Positions 14,901 to 26,830 of a stretch of DNA of 64,000 bases are shown piece by piece. Within the stretch, counting starts at the first letter, position 1. The number at the start of each line of letters is the position of its first letter. The stretch covers positions 2,294,001 to 2,358,000 of the forward strand of contig JAILWY010000021.1 of assembly GCA_022113835.1 (NCBI GenBank). Direction: 5' to 3'. The notes beneath the pieces were generated by a model. That model saw only the letters and a list, made by a program, of their open reading frames with translations, was not told the origin of the DNA and made no database searches. This DNA is from Atopsyche davidsoni (taxonomy: Eukaryota > Arthropoda > Insecta > Trichoptera > Hydrobiosidae). Position numbers and translations under genes: made by a program.

Positions 14901-17900
14901 AAAAAGTCGGTCGGCTTGCAAATGGCCAGGAAGGTGGTTGGTTTGTGACCAATATCAGAATATCGAAGACACCAAATTAATATTGTATATAATAGTGTCT
15001 GCCTTAATATAATAATCGTAAAAAAAGAAGTTAATTTATATCTAGCTGATGGCGTTGGAGACGAGTATTACTAGTGATTATGCGACCGATTTTATCGACA
15101 ATATAGGACTAATGGAATTCGTTCAATAAAACAATCGTTAATATCAACGCAAAGTGGTCAGTGCCTCTGATATTATCTGACAAGTCAGCAATATCATTTA
15201 ATGAAAGCAAATATAAGTCTGTTTACTCTGAGTATATTTTTCATATAAACTCTATATGGTATGGTATTAAAGTCAAGTTGATATTGCTTGTTTTGCTGTT
15301 TGAATATATGTAAATCACGTAATCTCGAAAGGCTTCAAAAGAGAGTTAGGAATTCCATGCAATGTAATGTTATATGTATACTTCTAGTTTTGTTTATTTC
15401 ACTCTCGTGAATAAAATACGTATCGAGACCAAGTGCCAGGAAATCGAATAAAAAGCACCTCAGATAAATAATCATTGAATAAATTAAAGTGAATGTTAGT
15501 TTGTTTCAGACATTAGAGTATATAATTTATAGACACAATTATATTTGACAGAACTTGGATCATAAACTTGTAAAATATTGCCTAATTATACTTTCTTATT
15601 AAAGGCAGATCAACGCCTATGTCTTATGTATTTAAGAATAATGTAAACTAGCGATTATTTAGATTTGACCATTTTAGTAGAATCGCATTTCTCTGCATCA
15701 AATATATTCAAGGGATCTATTTATATTATGTGCTTGATATAATAACAAACATAAGTTAAATATATATTTTTTAATGTGGGTACAGAATTTTTGTGTTACA
15801 ACAAAAAAATCTTTATAATTGCATGTTTTTATTTGAAGGTTGGATTTCAACCTCTGTGGCACGGGTAAAAGACACAATAACGTGTATTTAAATTTATATT
15901 GTAAAACATCATAGCCAAAATAAATATTTAAATATAAAAACATATCGTTAATATTATTGCAATGGGCGTGATTAATGAAAAAAATATAACAAAGAAATAA
16001 ATCTATCGATGTTATGAATAAAAAATTGTATAATTGCATATAAACAATAATTTGGAAATATTGAGGTCTCAGAAGTTTATAATTCATTTTTAATAACAGG
16101 AAATATCGTATTATTACGTGGGATTCAATGAAATCTAAAAATAGTTTTAATGTTGGATTTGGGATCTAATTTAAAACCCGTTAGTCTGAGAGGATTGAGG
16201 CAGAGGCGACTCTGAGCAAGTGTTACCTGATCTTTGATCACAGGGCATTGTGTTATTTATTTAAGTCGAGATAAACATCGTTGAATGGGATGTTCTTTTC
16301 AAGGAACCTACAAAGACTCATGTGTCGTGTTTCATAACCAAACAAATCTTATTCATACCCAACGCAACAATACAATTGGCAAAGCAGTCAATTTACGTAC
16401 ATGTTTGCCACAGGGATATTCAACGCATTGCTCGTCAACATATGCAAATAGTGTATTTTGTATGTATTTATTTATTGATTATATATAAAAAAGAACCTGT
16501 AAAGGCGTATTTTTAACAGACAGTTCGATCAAAAGACTTCAATGCCGGTTACTTGATGTGCAGATCTTCAAAAGCACATTACGAACACACAAAATGTAGG
16601 AAGTTGCATGGAAATACAGCAGGCGTTCAATGAATAATATTATGGACATTTTCACTAAAAGAATTATTAACCATATTGATAAAAATATATAAAAACACTG
16701 TATAAATTTTTTCTAATTTATATTCTCAGATTTTTACACATAAAGGTTGGGTTTTTCCTTAATATTTTTCCTTGTCTATTGAATAAAAAATCCCGGAACA
16801 TTTTCTTCGAATGATGATGAAAATGAGAAATCATCGTTTTGGGATAGAAAATGTAAACGGAAAAAAACCTCAACTTTTCAATATCTGTTAACCTAAAATT
16901 AGTTAACTAAATAAATATTTTAAAATACAAGCACGCTTAAAACTCTTCTACGCTAGTTTTCAAAGATGATAATAATTTTTGTCACTATATATATTTAAAA
17001 ATTTTAGCAATGTAAATAAAATACAACGTATGGTATGATAATCATTAAATGTTTTAAAACCATAGTAAAAGTTTTGAAGAACTGATACAGAGCAGTTACG
17101 AGCAATAAACATAAATTAAAAATTATATACATTTAAATATCTTGCACAAACGTATTTTTTGCATGTTGGTAATATTTTTATTTTAAGCTTCACACAAAAA
17201 AGATAACTAGACTAAGTGTTAAATAGTGTTATTCTGTTTATCAAATATCACGTTACGGTTTAAAAAATATACGTGCTGTCCACGTGGTTGATTTAAGTAT
17301 TGTGTAATAATTATTTATTTAATAGTAAATATTTCAAATATGATGGTATAAGCCTTAAAAAATATCCGAGTGTACATGAAACAAAGACAACAAAAAAACA
17401 CAAAAACGCCTGTGATATTAAATTTTATATGAATAAGTTTGTAAGATTGGGTCCATGAAATTATTAAGTAAGGCACCCCTGCTTGTAAGGAACCAGAGCA
17501 GCGAGTGCACGAATATTAATTTAAAGGTTAACTATATGCAAAAAGCAAAAAGCACCGACGGCGCCATGCCTCGATGATATCAGCTGATGACATTCACATT
17601 ATTCTGTCATCGCATTAATGACCTGCCCAGAGCCACTCGAGACGCACCTGGAAGTTAATTATAGATGCTATTGGTTCTGCTTTACCAGGATGATTGATAT
17701 AAGACGTTAGTCCATTCGTTTTAAGCAGAATCGTATACTAAAGTAAATCTAAGTAAACCATGGCTTAGTGGCACTACAATGTAAAGTACTAAAAATATTG
17801 TGTCTAAAATAAAAAGTTTTTATTCATAATTTTACATGCGAATCGTTTACTTGAAAATATATATGCTTTTGTGGTTTCAATTTATATAAAGTATGAAAAA

Positions 17901-19769
17901 TCATGATCTCTGTAAGATCAATTTTTTTTAATTGATGATTGATAACACATTCGCAAAATTAACTACAAAATTACAAAGCAAATAATTCAATTATTTTATT
18001 GAAAAATCATGTTTTACTCTGTTATGCTCGCTCATTTTTTTGTTGGCGATGTAATAAGGTTAGTGATGATGTAAGTAATGATTTTAGTGATGCGCATGTT
18101 CCATAAGAAGAAAAAAAAAATGATTAGTGGTGTATTATAAATCTTGTGCAAGAATTACAACTATGGTGCCGCTTATTGCTCTGAAAATAAAGTTTAACCC
18201 GAGGGGGCGGCCTTCTGTAAAATCGAATATCTGAACGTGAATAGCAACACTGGTCTCTGCCAAACATTGATTCATTCGACATTCCGTTTATACAAATCAT
18301 TTAATCATCTCCCTCTTCAGAATAAATCATACTTGGCTCTTATATTTACCAAGATTTAAAACCCGATCATAATATTATGGTTGAGTCTACGCTAATTTTA
18401 TTAGAATTAAGGAAGCAATTTAGATGTTTAACAGTCCGTTATTTATTTTAAGATCTTGTTTATTGAATCTTCAGAGGACAAATTTATTACGCTAATAACA
18501 GTTCTGTGAATAATTCGAGCGATGAACTCAATTAGACCAGTTGACTCCTTGAGGGTATCCTTGAATGATGATTCATGTGAGCTTTAAAGTTTTAATCAAT
18601 ATGGAGTCATTGAATACAGTCTGCATCAATAATACTAGAAAGCTAAAGATATACGTTTATCAAATCTAAATCTTATAAAGACCTAAGTTCCCATTGCTTA
18701 TTACCGCATATACTTAGAAACAGGTGTTTTAATTTTATATTCTAATGAAATATTTTTATTATAATCTTTGAGATACTAAAATTTTTCTTATAATCAAGCA
18801 ACGTATCGTCGTATTTTAAAAATACCAATCTTTATAGATAAGTACTAAAGTTAAAAAAAGCTGTATAACTGTTTTTTAAATGTCTGCACCTATTTAATTT
18901 AAATTCCTTATCACAATCCAACTATCACTTGAGCACTTACAATTTAGATTCTAATTTTACAGGTGTATTTTTTGGATGCCTTGGGGTTTGAAACATTTTT
19001 AATATGGCACTCTGGAATATCGATAAAGCATATCTCTTGAATTAATTAATATAAAAGCTTGGTGTCGTAATAAAGCTGTAAAATAAACAGAAACCAGCAC
19101 AGGTTAGCTTGGCTCGTTAAAATGAATTAAAAAAATCTTTTAGAAGCACTGGAGGAGGAAAGATGAATTAAATTAATCAAATGCAGAACCCGTAAAGATA
19201 ATCGTGTATACGTAACTAAATAAAAATACAAAAAGATAAATCGAGGCACAATGATTTATGTAGTCATTTTGTCAGCCAAAATTATAGGATTCTACAAACG
19301 ATAAAAATAATATAGTAATAGAAATTTTAGCCACGTAAATAGTAATCATTTTTATTATAAAATAATTAAATATTCGATGAGAAGTGAGCAATTTTGTATA
19401 ATACATAAATATGGACAGCACAGGGTGGTCTCAATGGGCACGCACATCACGTCTTTCAGTCAAAGCTACACAGAGGAATGTTTATTAATCACCCTGTTAA
19501 ATATTCACGCCAATGCTTCAATTGAAATCGTACGAATACTATTTTTATACATACTCGTAGATATATATATTATATATATAAAATCAAAGTTATACAAATA
19601 AGTTTTTTCTATCTTGGCAAGCACGCTTATTTTACATATAAAGTACACGATTTATTCATGTTTTTTTTTATTTATTTACATTTTGCAAGTACACAAGTAT
19701 GTGACCGAACCCTAATTCCAGTCGTATGACTTCATGTACCTACCTCGAATGCCTCGGGCCGAATATTCT
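8901..19769. other. Long AT-rich non-coding stretch
   Basis: I find no gene here. Open frames are short and lack recognisable domains. Slightly GC-rich patches at 9050-9160, 9420-9830 and 12240-12380 contain unremarkable frames of 50-90 codons on both strands. They could be conserved non-coding elements or old repeats. A 28-bp segment near 14452 is also found near 46928 and is listed separately. Confidence 0.5.
14452..14515. repeat. Dispersed repeat, copy 1
   Basis: The segment starting TGTAGGTTTTGGCAGC and continuing to TTATGA matches a segment at about 46928 with only a few substitutions. A weaker match follows about 55 bp later (TACTCCGA). It is probably a diverged copy of a dispersed repeat such as a SINE or a small DNA element. 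Its ends cannot be defined from two copies. Confidence 0.4.
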
Positions 19770-20150
19770 GAATCCAGTGGCGTAGGAGTTCCATCAGATA
19801 AGTCCGGCGGATCGTGATGTTATTTTCAAAATGATTTGAACCACCCCTCCACCAGGCCGGAGGCTTCGCGGGGCGGACGGGAATACGATCGCCTTCATCA
19901 TCAATCACCGAGCCGCTCGAGTCGGGCGGAGAGACAATATTAGTTATCTATTTTTAAGTCAAGTGCTATTCGCAATCGGCGCGTGAAAAATGGTGGCTCG
20001 CGTTTTTATGCGAAAAAACGAAATGCTTAATTAATCATTTTGGCTTTCCGTGGAAAATGGGATTTGCCTCTTGGAAACTTATTAATCAGCTGTTTGCGGC
20101 TTATTGTGGAAGCAAATATTATTTCGTTTTATTATGGAATACTACATTTG
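19770..20150. promoter_or_regulatory. Candidate cis-regulatory element
   Basis: A patch of mixed composition sits in AT-rich DNA. It has CG-rich segments (19850-19935), homeodomain-type strings (TTAATTAATCATT near 20028 and ATTAATCAGC near 20083) and a TTTTTATGC string near 20004, similar to caudal or posterior Hox sites. No coding frame is supported. This clustering is typical of insect developmental enhancers, but the assignment is inference. Confidence 0.25.
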
Positions 20151-20165
20151 GTTTATGGAGTGACT

Positions 20166-20169
<4 letters not shown>

Positions 20170-20211
<42 letters not shown>
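20170..20211. repeat. (TA)n microsatellite
   Basis: An uninterrupted TA dinucleotide run of about 42 bp. Confidence 0.95.
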
Positions 20212-20213
<2 letters not shown>

Positions 20214-22216
20214 CTTTAAAACAATGAGTATGTTATTTCGTATTTGGTGTGTATCATAGATGTTTTTAAATACTCTTTTCGAGTTTATAATTAAAATTAG
20301 TTTAATACCCTATTGACGATTATCTGTGTGTGTAGGCATGTGACCGATCACGCTAAGAATAATAAGATAAGCTAGGACACATGATAAACTAGGGATATGC
20401 ATGCATGTCTGCACTGCATGCATCTATTTGAACAGACATCTGAGACTGTGAATTGCTTCTGGTATTCTTAGCACTCAATGGGTCTCGGCTCAGATACAAG
20501 GAAGACTCCTCTTGTCAGAGCGGTCGGCAGATAATTTGATTTGAGCACAATTCGCACTCGAGTGGTTTCACGGTGCAGTTTACGGTACCATTGGAGCTAG
20601 GCAATGAGCATGCCGTTAGTAATAAACCGAAGAATTCAAATTTAATTATCCGCCTGACGGCAATCATTCTGGGTGGCTGCGCTGCTGCTGAATAGGCCAT
20701 TGTATGGGAGAATCCAAGAGACGAACGCGAGAAGGGCCGCAAACAGAATTTTCAACAAGCTGTTTTTAACATCTGAAGTATACAACCAATGCTTATCTTA
20801 ACTTTAAAAAAAATTGAGATTAAAGTCAACACTGCTATCGTTTGCAGCTAAAATGCGTATCGTATTTTGTTTACGTAAATCAAATGTTCACACGCCACTA
20901 TCACTAGTAATGAAAATGAACATATTGCTATTTTAAGCTGATCTTCTTCCCGGCTGATATATTTTTTAATTTTATTGATGTTTTTAAAGTAAGTAGATTT
21001 TAATATTAGATATAGAACCAAAATACAATTATATATTTATGTATATTTAAATTTTTTTAAAGTACAGATTATATCGATTTGCTTATTTATGATATAAATC
21101 CTTATGGGTTATTAAACAAATATCAAATAATAAGTTATATTTTCTTAAAATATATCGAATTTAATTTCTTTCAGATAATACAGTTATCTAAACCTACAGA
21201 ATATTTGATATATTTGGAATATTTTAATATAATCATATAATGTAAAAATTGATTAAATTTAGTTTCGTACTTAAACAGCTTACCATTTACGCTGTCTTTC
21301 TATCAAGTTTCTCGACTGTAAAATGTACTTAGAGATTAACTGAAACGTCTTATGAATACAACACTTGTTAATGTTTATAATTGCCTCAGACACTATCTCC
21401 TCAGACGTATTAACTCGTAATACTTTGTAAGAAAACTGTCAACCGCAATATAAATTTACGGTTGAGATATTTTCAGGTCGAGTCAAAATTTAGCACTAAA
21501 TTAGGCATACCGCCGTTTTCCGGTTTTATCAGACTAGAATCTAGAATCAGTCTATTAAAATGTATGAGCACCGCATAAATGGTTCTGATTATTTAAGCTT
21601 AACAAATACACATGCAGTTTCAATTCTGATTTTAATGTGAAAAAAATCCCACAAGTCACATATGGAAAAAAAAAAAACATAATTTAAGATATTAATTTTG
21701 TATTATCTGTTTAAAAAATAGCCGAAAAATTTAATATTTACTTTTACCTGGTTCGTCAAGTTATAACTTGCAACTATTCTTAAGTGGTTTTGGATAAACA
21801 CTTTTTTGCGGACGACACCGGTTTTAATTAATTTATTTGCAGATTAAAAGGTTTACTCTATGAAAATGAATTAGACCCAAATAATCATTGAATTATTTAT
21901 AATAGTGTACAGCATGACTTGAATATTTTGTGATTTTGATTTACTTGTTTTTACGAGTAAATCAGTTGATAGGAAATATTATTACATATGAGCAAGAGAG
22001 CTAGACTTCGACTGCAACGTGAATCAGCATTAAATGGGAGTGACTCTTGTGAACGTGAATGGGAGTGACTCTTGGTTTTAGTCAGTGACTGTTTCCACGT
22101 AAAGAACACTTCCGTAACGCCCGAGAGCAAAAAAAAACCGACGGGGAATTTGCAATCACGAAGAGAACGTTCATTGAATCGCCAGGTGAGATCTTCGAGA
22201 TAACGAATGGATATCC
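20212..22216. other. AT-rich non-coding stretch before the LTR element
   Basis: No gene is supported. A minus-strand frame of 75 codons at 20515-20742 has no known domain. Just before the retrotransposon, at about 22032-22075, GGGAGTGACTCTTG occurs twice about 30 bp apart. The last four bases, 22213-22216 (ATCC), are the target duplication of the outer retrotransposon. Confidence 0.5.
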
Positions 22217-22608
22217 TGTTATGGCCCGCCCCACACATTTGTTTCATGACAATAGTTCTTATGATTGCAAGGGACGAAACGCCATTGTTCTAGTATCCTG
22301 TGCGATACTTTTGTTGTTTAAGTGAACACTGCCATTTGTCTTACGACTATAGTTCTAAGAATTAGAACAAGGGATGAAACGCCATTGTTCTCGTATCCTG
22401 TGCGATACTCTGACCCTTGCACACATGGTCTTGCAGAGCTCCGAAGATAGCTCGCCCAGCACAGATCACGACAGACCACCGAAGGAGCGGTAGTCTCCCT
22501 GTCTTTGAAATAATAACTTAACACTGTAACCATTATAATACACCAGTGAACAATAAAAGTGTCTTAACCAGTACCCACCGCTTCTGATTTCTTCCCCGAC
22601 ACATAACA
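22217..22608 (+). repeat. 5' LTR of outer element
   Basis: 392 bp, TG...CA ends. It contains an internal imperfect duplication: two versions of ACGCCATTGTTCT(A/C)GTATC about 110 bp apart. It also carries AATAAA at 22552-22557, about 55 bp before its end, a plausible polyadenylation signal in R. The open frame crossing it on the minus strand is incidental. Confidence 0.93.
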
Positions 22609-22611
22609 AAT

Positions 22612-22623
22612 TGGTGTCAGAAG
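22612..22623 (+). other. Primer-binding site, tRNA-Leu type
   Basis: TGGTGTCAGAAG starts three bases after the LTR. Its reverse complement CTTCTGACACCA equals the 3' end of insect tRNA-Leu (acceptor TCTGACA plus CCA), as I remember that family. A 12-nt match is short but placed exactly where expected. Confidence 0.75.
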
Positions 22624-22911
22624 GAAGCGGGATATCCTTGAAATATCCCAAAGCAACGCTCGAAGAAACAGCTAAATCATCTTCAAGAAACTCAAGTCAT
22701 CGATTGGCAGCAGTATCGGAGCAGACAACGTCGCCGAACTCAGTGCCATCGGGAGACAGTTGGGGAAAGAAAAAAGAAAATCAAAGCAACACGGAACTGG
22801 ACAAGATATTTTTGTAAGTGTATTGTAATTTATATATTTTTTTTCTCACAGTGACAATTATCTATTATATATATTTTGCATTTGTTAAAAATCAACTAAA
22901 AAATTCTAATC

Positions 22912-23889
22912 ATGGCAAAAAGCAAAACAAACAATCAAGAGTTAGTACCAATAACGTTTTTAACTACATTTGTAACAGAGTTTGACGGAAAATCGGACCA
23001 ATTAAATAAATTCGTAAAAGATTGCGACTATGCTATGAGCTTAGCTAATGATTGGCAAGTAGATGTTCTATTTAAATTCATACAAACTAGGATAACGGGA
23101 AAGGCCGATGCCATATTATCGTGTAGACAAATTAACGACTGGAAAAGTTGCAGAGAATCGTTAATAGAAAATTTTTCAATAAAACAAACATTTATGCAAT
23201 TATTAAACGAAATTAAAAACTGTAGACAAAATAGAGACGAAACAATTTTAGAATTCACCCAAAAAATCGAAAAATGTTACGCGGATCTTTCAAGGGCAGC
23301 TAAAGCCGAAACGTTAGATCCACAAGAATTAATCGGTAGAGGTGCCGTAATCGGAGAAATAGCGCTTCACGCATTTTTAACAGGCGTAAAACCCCAGTAT
23401 GGGTTATTATTAAGATCAAAAGAGCCTAAAACATTCATAGAAGCTTCACAATTCGCATCGTGTGAAGAAAAATTCCAACTCTCAAACGTCAGACAGAATA
23501 ATTTCAGAGATCCACAGTATAAAAATTGTTCATATTGTAAACAAAACGGTCACACTATAGACGAATGTTACAAATATAAAGTAAAGCGAGAACCGCGCGT
23601 GTTACACACACAAGTAGTTCCAAAAATAAATTATGATAAATTTTGCACGTTCTGTAAAATGAGGAACCATGATACGACTAATTGCTATCGGAAAAAATAT
23701 ACAGAAAATCGCGTGTCTAATTCATCACGAGATGAAAAAAACTTGATCTGTTTCTTTTGCAAAGAAATAGGCCATTCAAAATACCATTGTCAAAAATTCA
23801 AGAATTTAAACTTTCAACGCTCTCTACCAACTGCCGAGGTGAAGAGAGTCGAGAATATGACGGCAGAATTAAAACAAGTAAAATCTTAA
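22912..23889 (+). CDS. Retrotransposon Gag polyprotein
   Basis: This encodes a 325-residue structural protein that would coat the element's RNA in a virus-like particle. It starts at a true ATG (22912) after a 288-nt leader from the PBS. The N-terminal and central part is a helical capsid-like region with motifs typical of Ty3/gypsy gag (FDGKSDQLNKFV near residue 24; a DETILEF segment near 110). Three CCHC zinc knuckles follow (C-x2-C-x4-H-x4-C), with first cysteines at about residues 206, 245 and 280, for RNA packaging. The 3' part overlaps the protease frame by about 150 nt. The frameshift heptamer lies at codon 276-277, before the third knuckle, so a frameshifted Gag-Pro product would lack that knuckle. 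The frame is intact, so Gag may still be made. Confidence 0.88.
   Translation: MAKSKTNNQELVPITFLTTFVTEFDGKSDQLNKFVKDCDYAMSLANDWQVDVLFKFIQTRITGKADAILSCRQINDWKSCRESLIENFSIKQTFMQLLNEIKNCRQNRDETILEFTQKIEKCYADLSRAAKAETLDPQELIGRGAVIGEIALHAFLTGVKPQYGLLLRSKEPKTFIEASQFASCEEKFQLSNVRQNNFRDPQYKNCSYCKQNGHTIDECYKYKVKREPRVLHTQVVPKINYDKFCTFCKMRNHDTTNCYRKKYTENRVSNSSRDEKNLICFFCKEIGHSKYHCQKFKNLNFQRSLPTAEVKRVENMTAELKQVKS
23736..23742 (+). promoter_or_regulatory. Putative -1 ribosomal frameshift heptamer A AAA AAC
   Basis: In the gag frame the bases read A AAA AAC, the classical X XXY YYZ slippery pattern used for -1 frameshifting in retroviral gag-pro. The -1 frame has a TGA at 23733-23735 and is open immediately afterwards through the protease, so the site sits at the first possible position. 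A downstream pseudoknot was not worked out. Confidence 0.65.
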
Positions 23890-24800
23890 ACCTTAAAAAA
23901 ATCACTGCGTTTATAATAATAGAAATTAGAAAATGTAAACATGAAAAAAAACATTTAAAATTATTAATCGATACCGCGGCAGATATAAGCCTAGTTAAAC
24001 CATTATCAATTTGCGGAAAATCAATAGTAGATGATACACAGAAAATTTTACTGAGTGGTATCACATCAGAAACAGCGCAAACGTTAGGAGTCGTCGATTT
24101 GGCTTTCGGAATCGGTGAAGAATCTGTATCTCATCAGATGCATTTATTGCCTAGCAATACAGATGTTCCGCTGGACGGACTTTTAGGATCAGAATTCTTG
24201 CAAAAAGTAAAAGCCAAAGTTGATTATCAAAATAAAATGCTCTGGATAGGAAACAATAGTTTGCCACTTCATTTCAAAGATGAGAATATCGTCAAGAAGT
24301 GTGCACCTATGTTAGTACAGGCGCGTTCAGAAACCATAATTAAAATAAATGGATTGAATCCAGAAATAGGAGAAGGAATAATACCTGAAAAGAAAATCAT
24401 TCAAGGAGTATATTTGAATAAATGCATTAGTAAAGTTGATGAAAATGGAAAGGCTTTTGCAACAGTGTTAAATACATTGGAAAAACCTGTTGATATAACA
24501 GCATGTGATTTGTTTCTAGAAAATTTTAATGAAAATGAAGCGATAATGATAAAAAATAATGATATTAAAAATAATGATTTTGAAAACGGCAATATTCAAA
24601 AAAGAAAATTAAAAAATAAAATATATAATGTATTAAACGTAAACAAGGTAGATATTACGAAAAGGTTAAAGTTATTAGAAGAAAATTTAAGACTAGATCA
24701 TTTAAATCCTCGATCGAAAAAACGATCCTCTGAAAAAAATATTTGCTATAATTATAATGACATATTTCATTTAAAGGATTACCATACTCCAATAACTTAA
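23736..24800 (+). CDS. Retropepsin-like protease and truncated pol
   Basis: The frame lies -1 to gag and has no ATG at its start (23757 is TTG), so it is probably translated by frameshifting from gag. Counting from 23757, the aspartic protease catalytic motif is at about residue 72 (LLIDTAADISLV) and the second conserved segment is near 142-148 (LLGSEFL). The usual D-[ST]-G triad reads D-T-A here, a change at a normally conserved glycine. The C-terminal part has the spacer that precedes reverse transcriptase in gypsy elements (a YNDIFHL motif) and then stops at 24798-24800. All of RT, RNase H and integrase is missing. The protein would mature Gag if active. Confidence 0.8.
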   Translation, partial: KKLDLFLLQRNRPFKIPLSKIQEFKLSTLSTNCRGEESREYDGRIKTSKILNLKKITAFIIIEIRKCKHEKKHLKLLIDTAADISLVKPLSICGKSIVDDTQKILLSGITSETAQTLGVVDLAFGIGEESVSHQMHLLPSNTDVPLDGLLGSEFLQKVKAKVDYQNKMLWIGNNSLPLHFKDENIVKKCAPMLVQARSETIIKINGLNPEIGEGIIPEKKIIQGVYLNKCISKVDENGKAFATVLNTLEKPVDITACDLFLENFNENEAIMIKNNDIKNNDFENGNIQKRKLKNKIYNVLNVNKVDITKRLKLLEENLRLDHLNPRSKKRSSEKNICYNYNDIFHLKDYHTPIT

Positions 24801-25086
24801 AGCAACAGTTGCAGATTCTCATAAAAGCTCTGGATTGTATCAACTGTCGCCTCAAATGATATTAATTGAACCGAAATTCAATCTTCCCATAGAATTTATT
24901 ATAACCAGATAGGTAGCATAAAAATGAAAATTTATTCAATCATGTAAATCTCTTGAATAAAGCCTATAATTAAGTTACATTGTAATGTTAAATCAATTTT
25001 TGAATTATATAGAATTATCTGAATTATAAAAATGTATAAAAATCATCTGAACCTATAAAATGTATAAAATTTATATAGAATCATCT
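24801..25086 (+). other. Non-coding 3' part of outer element, left of the nested insertion
   Basis: No pol homology is seen. It contains degenerate repeats of a unit like ATAAAAATGTATAAAAATCAT (25026-25080) that continue after the nested element at 30618-30680. The last six bases, ATCATC, are the target duplication of the inner element. Confidence 0.7.
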
Positions 25087-26162
25087 GTTGACGACGCTAC
25101 CAGGTATAGTTCTCAAGACACTGGTAGACGTTCTGTTTCTTCGATGTTTAGCTTACAAATTCGCCAAGGTTCATAAGCTATCAGTGGACTGTATATTAGG
25201 TGATTCAAAGACTTCGTTCATGTAATCTTTTATTTAAACTTTATTATAAACTTGATTACAATATATGATTTCCAGACATGTTACATTTAACACTTTTACT
25301 TCACTTTTGAGCCGACACAGGGGTCGGTAATTTAAAACTGCGTGACAATCCGTCACAATATACTTCCGAACTCGCGGCGGTATATTCAGTGAGGTGTGCG
25401 GAACCTCCCACGATATTTACGTCACCTGACGCGATATTAGCACAGAATACGCCAAACCGTGGTCGTATCTTCACGCACGCGGACGTGGTTTCTACGCGCG
25501 TTGCTTTTCCACTCATAAGGGTTTGTAAGGTCCTTATGATCATCACAGCGGGAATGAACCTTTCATAACCTCGCCGGATATTAACGATAAGATCGCAATT
25601 TACATCTCACCGGAGTGCTGTCTTCGGGCATAGTTACCCCAAGAAGACACTTCGAACACTCGTCGAACACACACTGGCCCTTTGGGGGCTCTCACTGGTC
25701 TTTATACGGTTTCAGAACAAAGAAAAGTATTTTTAGAAGATTACGCACTCAAAACATATTAGAATTTGGCAATCAACTAATTATTTATTAACTGTGCTCA
25801 CAATCGTAAAATATACTTTAGTTTCCTGGTTATCGGATTACACAAAGAAATCTAGTATTTAAACAAGCGCGAGGTTTAAAATCAAAGGAAATAACTTCGC
25901 GAAGTAATGATTTCTATACCTACTTTCAAATATAAATCAGTAACAAGTAATTCTAAAAGTCAACTAAATCTTATTTTTATAGGAAGCTGTATCCCAACAA
26001 TTCATTATTACAGAGGGATAGGACCCTGGTCGGCTCGTTAAACTAGTTTAAATTTAAAAAACAGCGCCGGTCTGGCGGGCGCCATTTTATTCAACAATAG
26101 TAAATAACATCTAGATTAAATTCAAACTTAAAATAATCTATTGTCTCATCGGGTTGGTAACA
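25087..26162 (-). repeat. Left LTR (3' LTR in element sense) of inner element
   Basis: It is about 1,076 bp and essentially identical to the copy at about 29535-30611. One base of length difference near 25135 is possible by my count. An 81-codon minus-strand frame at 25301-25546 is present identically in the other LTR (29750-29995). It has no known domain and I do not call it a gene. A reverse AATAAA is present at 25229-25234. Confidence 0.9.
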
Positions 26163-26399
26163 TACCCTACCACGTAAAAAATAGCTTTTTTACCAAAATA
26201 ATAATCGCCAACACGATGTGCGATGTAACACACGTTCTAACACGATCATCTAACTGTCCGAACTTCACAGGATGTCTTCAGTTTCTTCTGGGAAGTTCTG
26301 AGTTCGATCGGACGGCGCGTTGTTGTGGAGCGGCGTTCGATTCAATCGAACGCTCTCGGTTGTCTCGTTCTGGCGGATGTCCCTCTCTTGGGAGCGGCA

Positions 26400-26830
26400 T
26401 GTCCAGGGCAGCATGGCCCGGACTACTGGTCCGGGGCGGCGCATTCAGGTCGCGCACTCACGGTGCGGCTCGACCAGGCAGAAAAGCCTGGGCAGCGGAT
26501 TTCAAGGCGGCGCACTCAGGGCGGCGCACAAAGGGCGGCGCACACAGGGCGGCGCCTTCAAGGCGCGCAATCAGGGCACGGCTCGACCAGGCAGAAAGGC
26601 CTGGGCGGCGGTGTTTCAAGGCGGCGCACTCAGGGCGGCCCACACAGGGCGGCGCACACAGGGCGGCGCACACAGGGCGGCGCCTTCAAGGCGCGCAATC
26701 AGGGCGCGCAATCAGGGCGCGGCTCGACCAGGCAGAAAGGCCTGGGCGGCGGATCTCAGGGCGGCGCATCTGGGCGGGGCGGGGCCCAGAGCCGCTTTCG
26801 GTGTGGCAGGAGCCGGGCGCGTTCAGCGGG
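26400..26830. repeat. GC-rich higher-order repeat array
   Basis: A short unit of the form GGCGGCGCACACAGGGC is repeated many times inside larger repeats. Each large repeat starts with GGCTCGACCAGGCAGAAA, at about 26465, 26581 and 26723, so the large period is about 116-142 bp. Variants CTTCAAGGCGCGCAATCAGGG mark the ends of the large units. All three plus frames stay open (frames of 174-287 codons) because the repeat has no stop codons, so these frames are not evidence of a protein. In element sense this lies downstream of gag. Confidence 0.88.

Noticed and set aside
22318..22533. 71-codon minus frame inside the outer LTR, repeated at 30841-31056
   Set aside because: It lies antisense to the element in an LTR and its identity merely reflects LTR identity.
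25301..25546. 81-codon minus frame inside the inner LTR, repeated at 29750-29995
   Set aside because: It is identical in both copies only because the LTRs are near identical. No domain or start context supports a gene.
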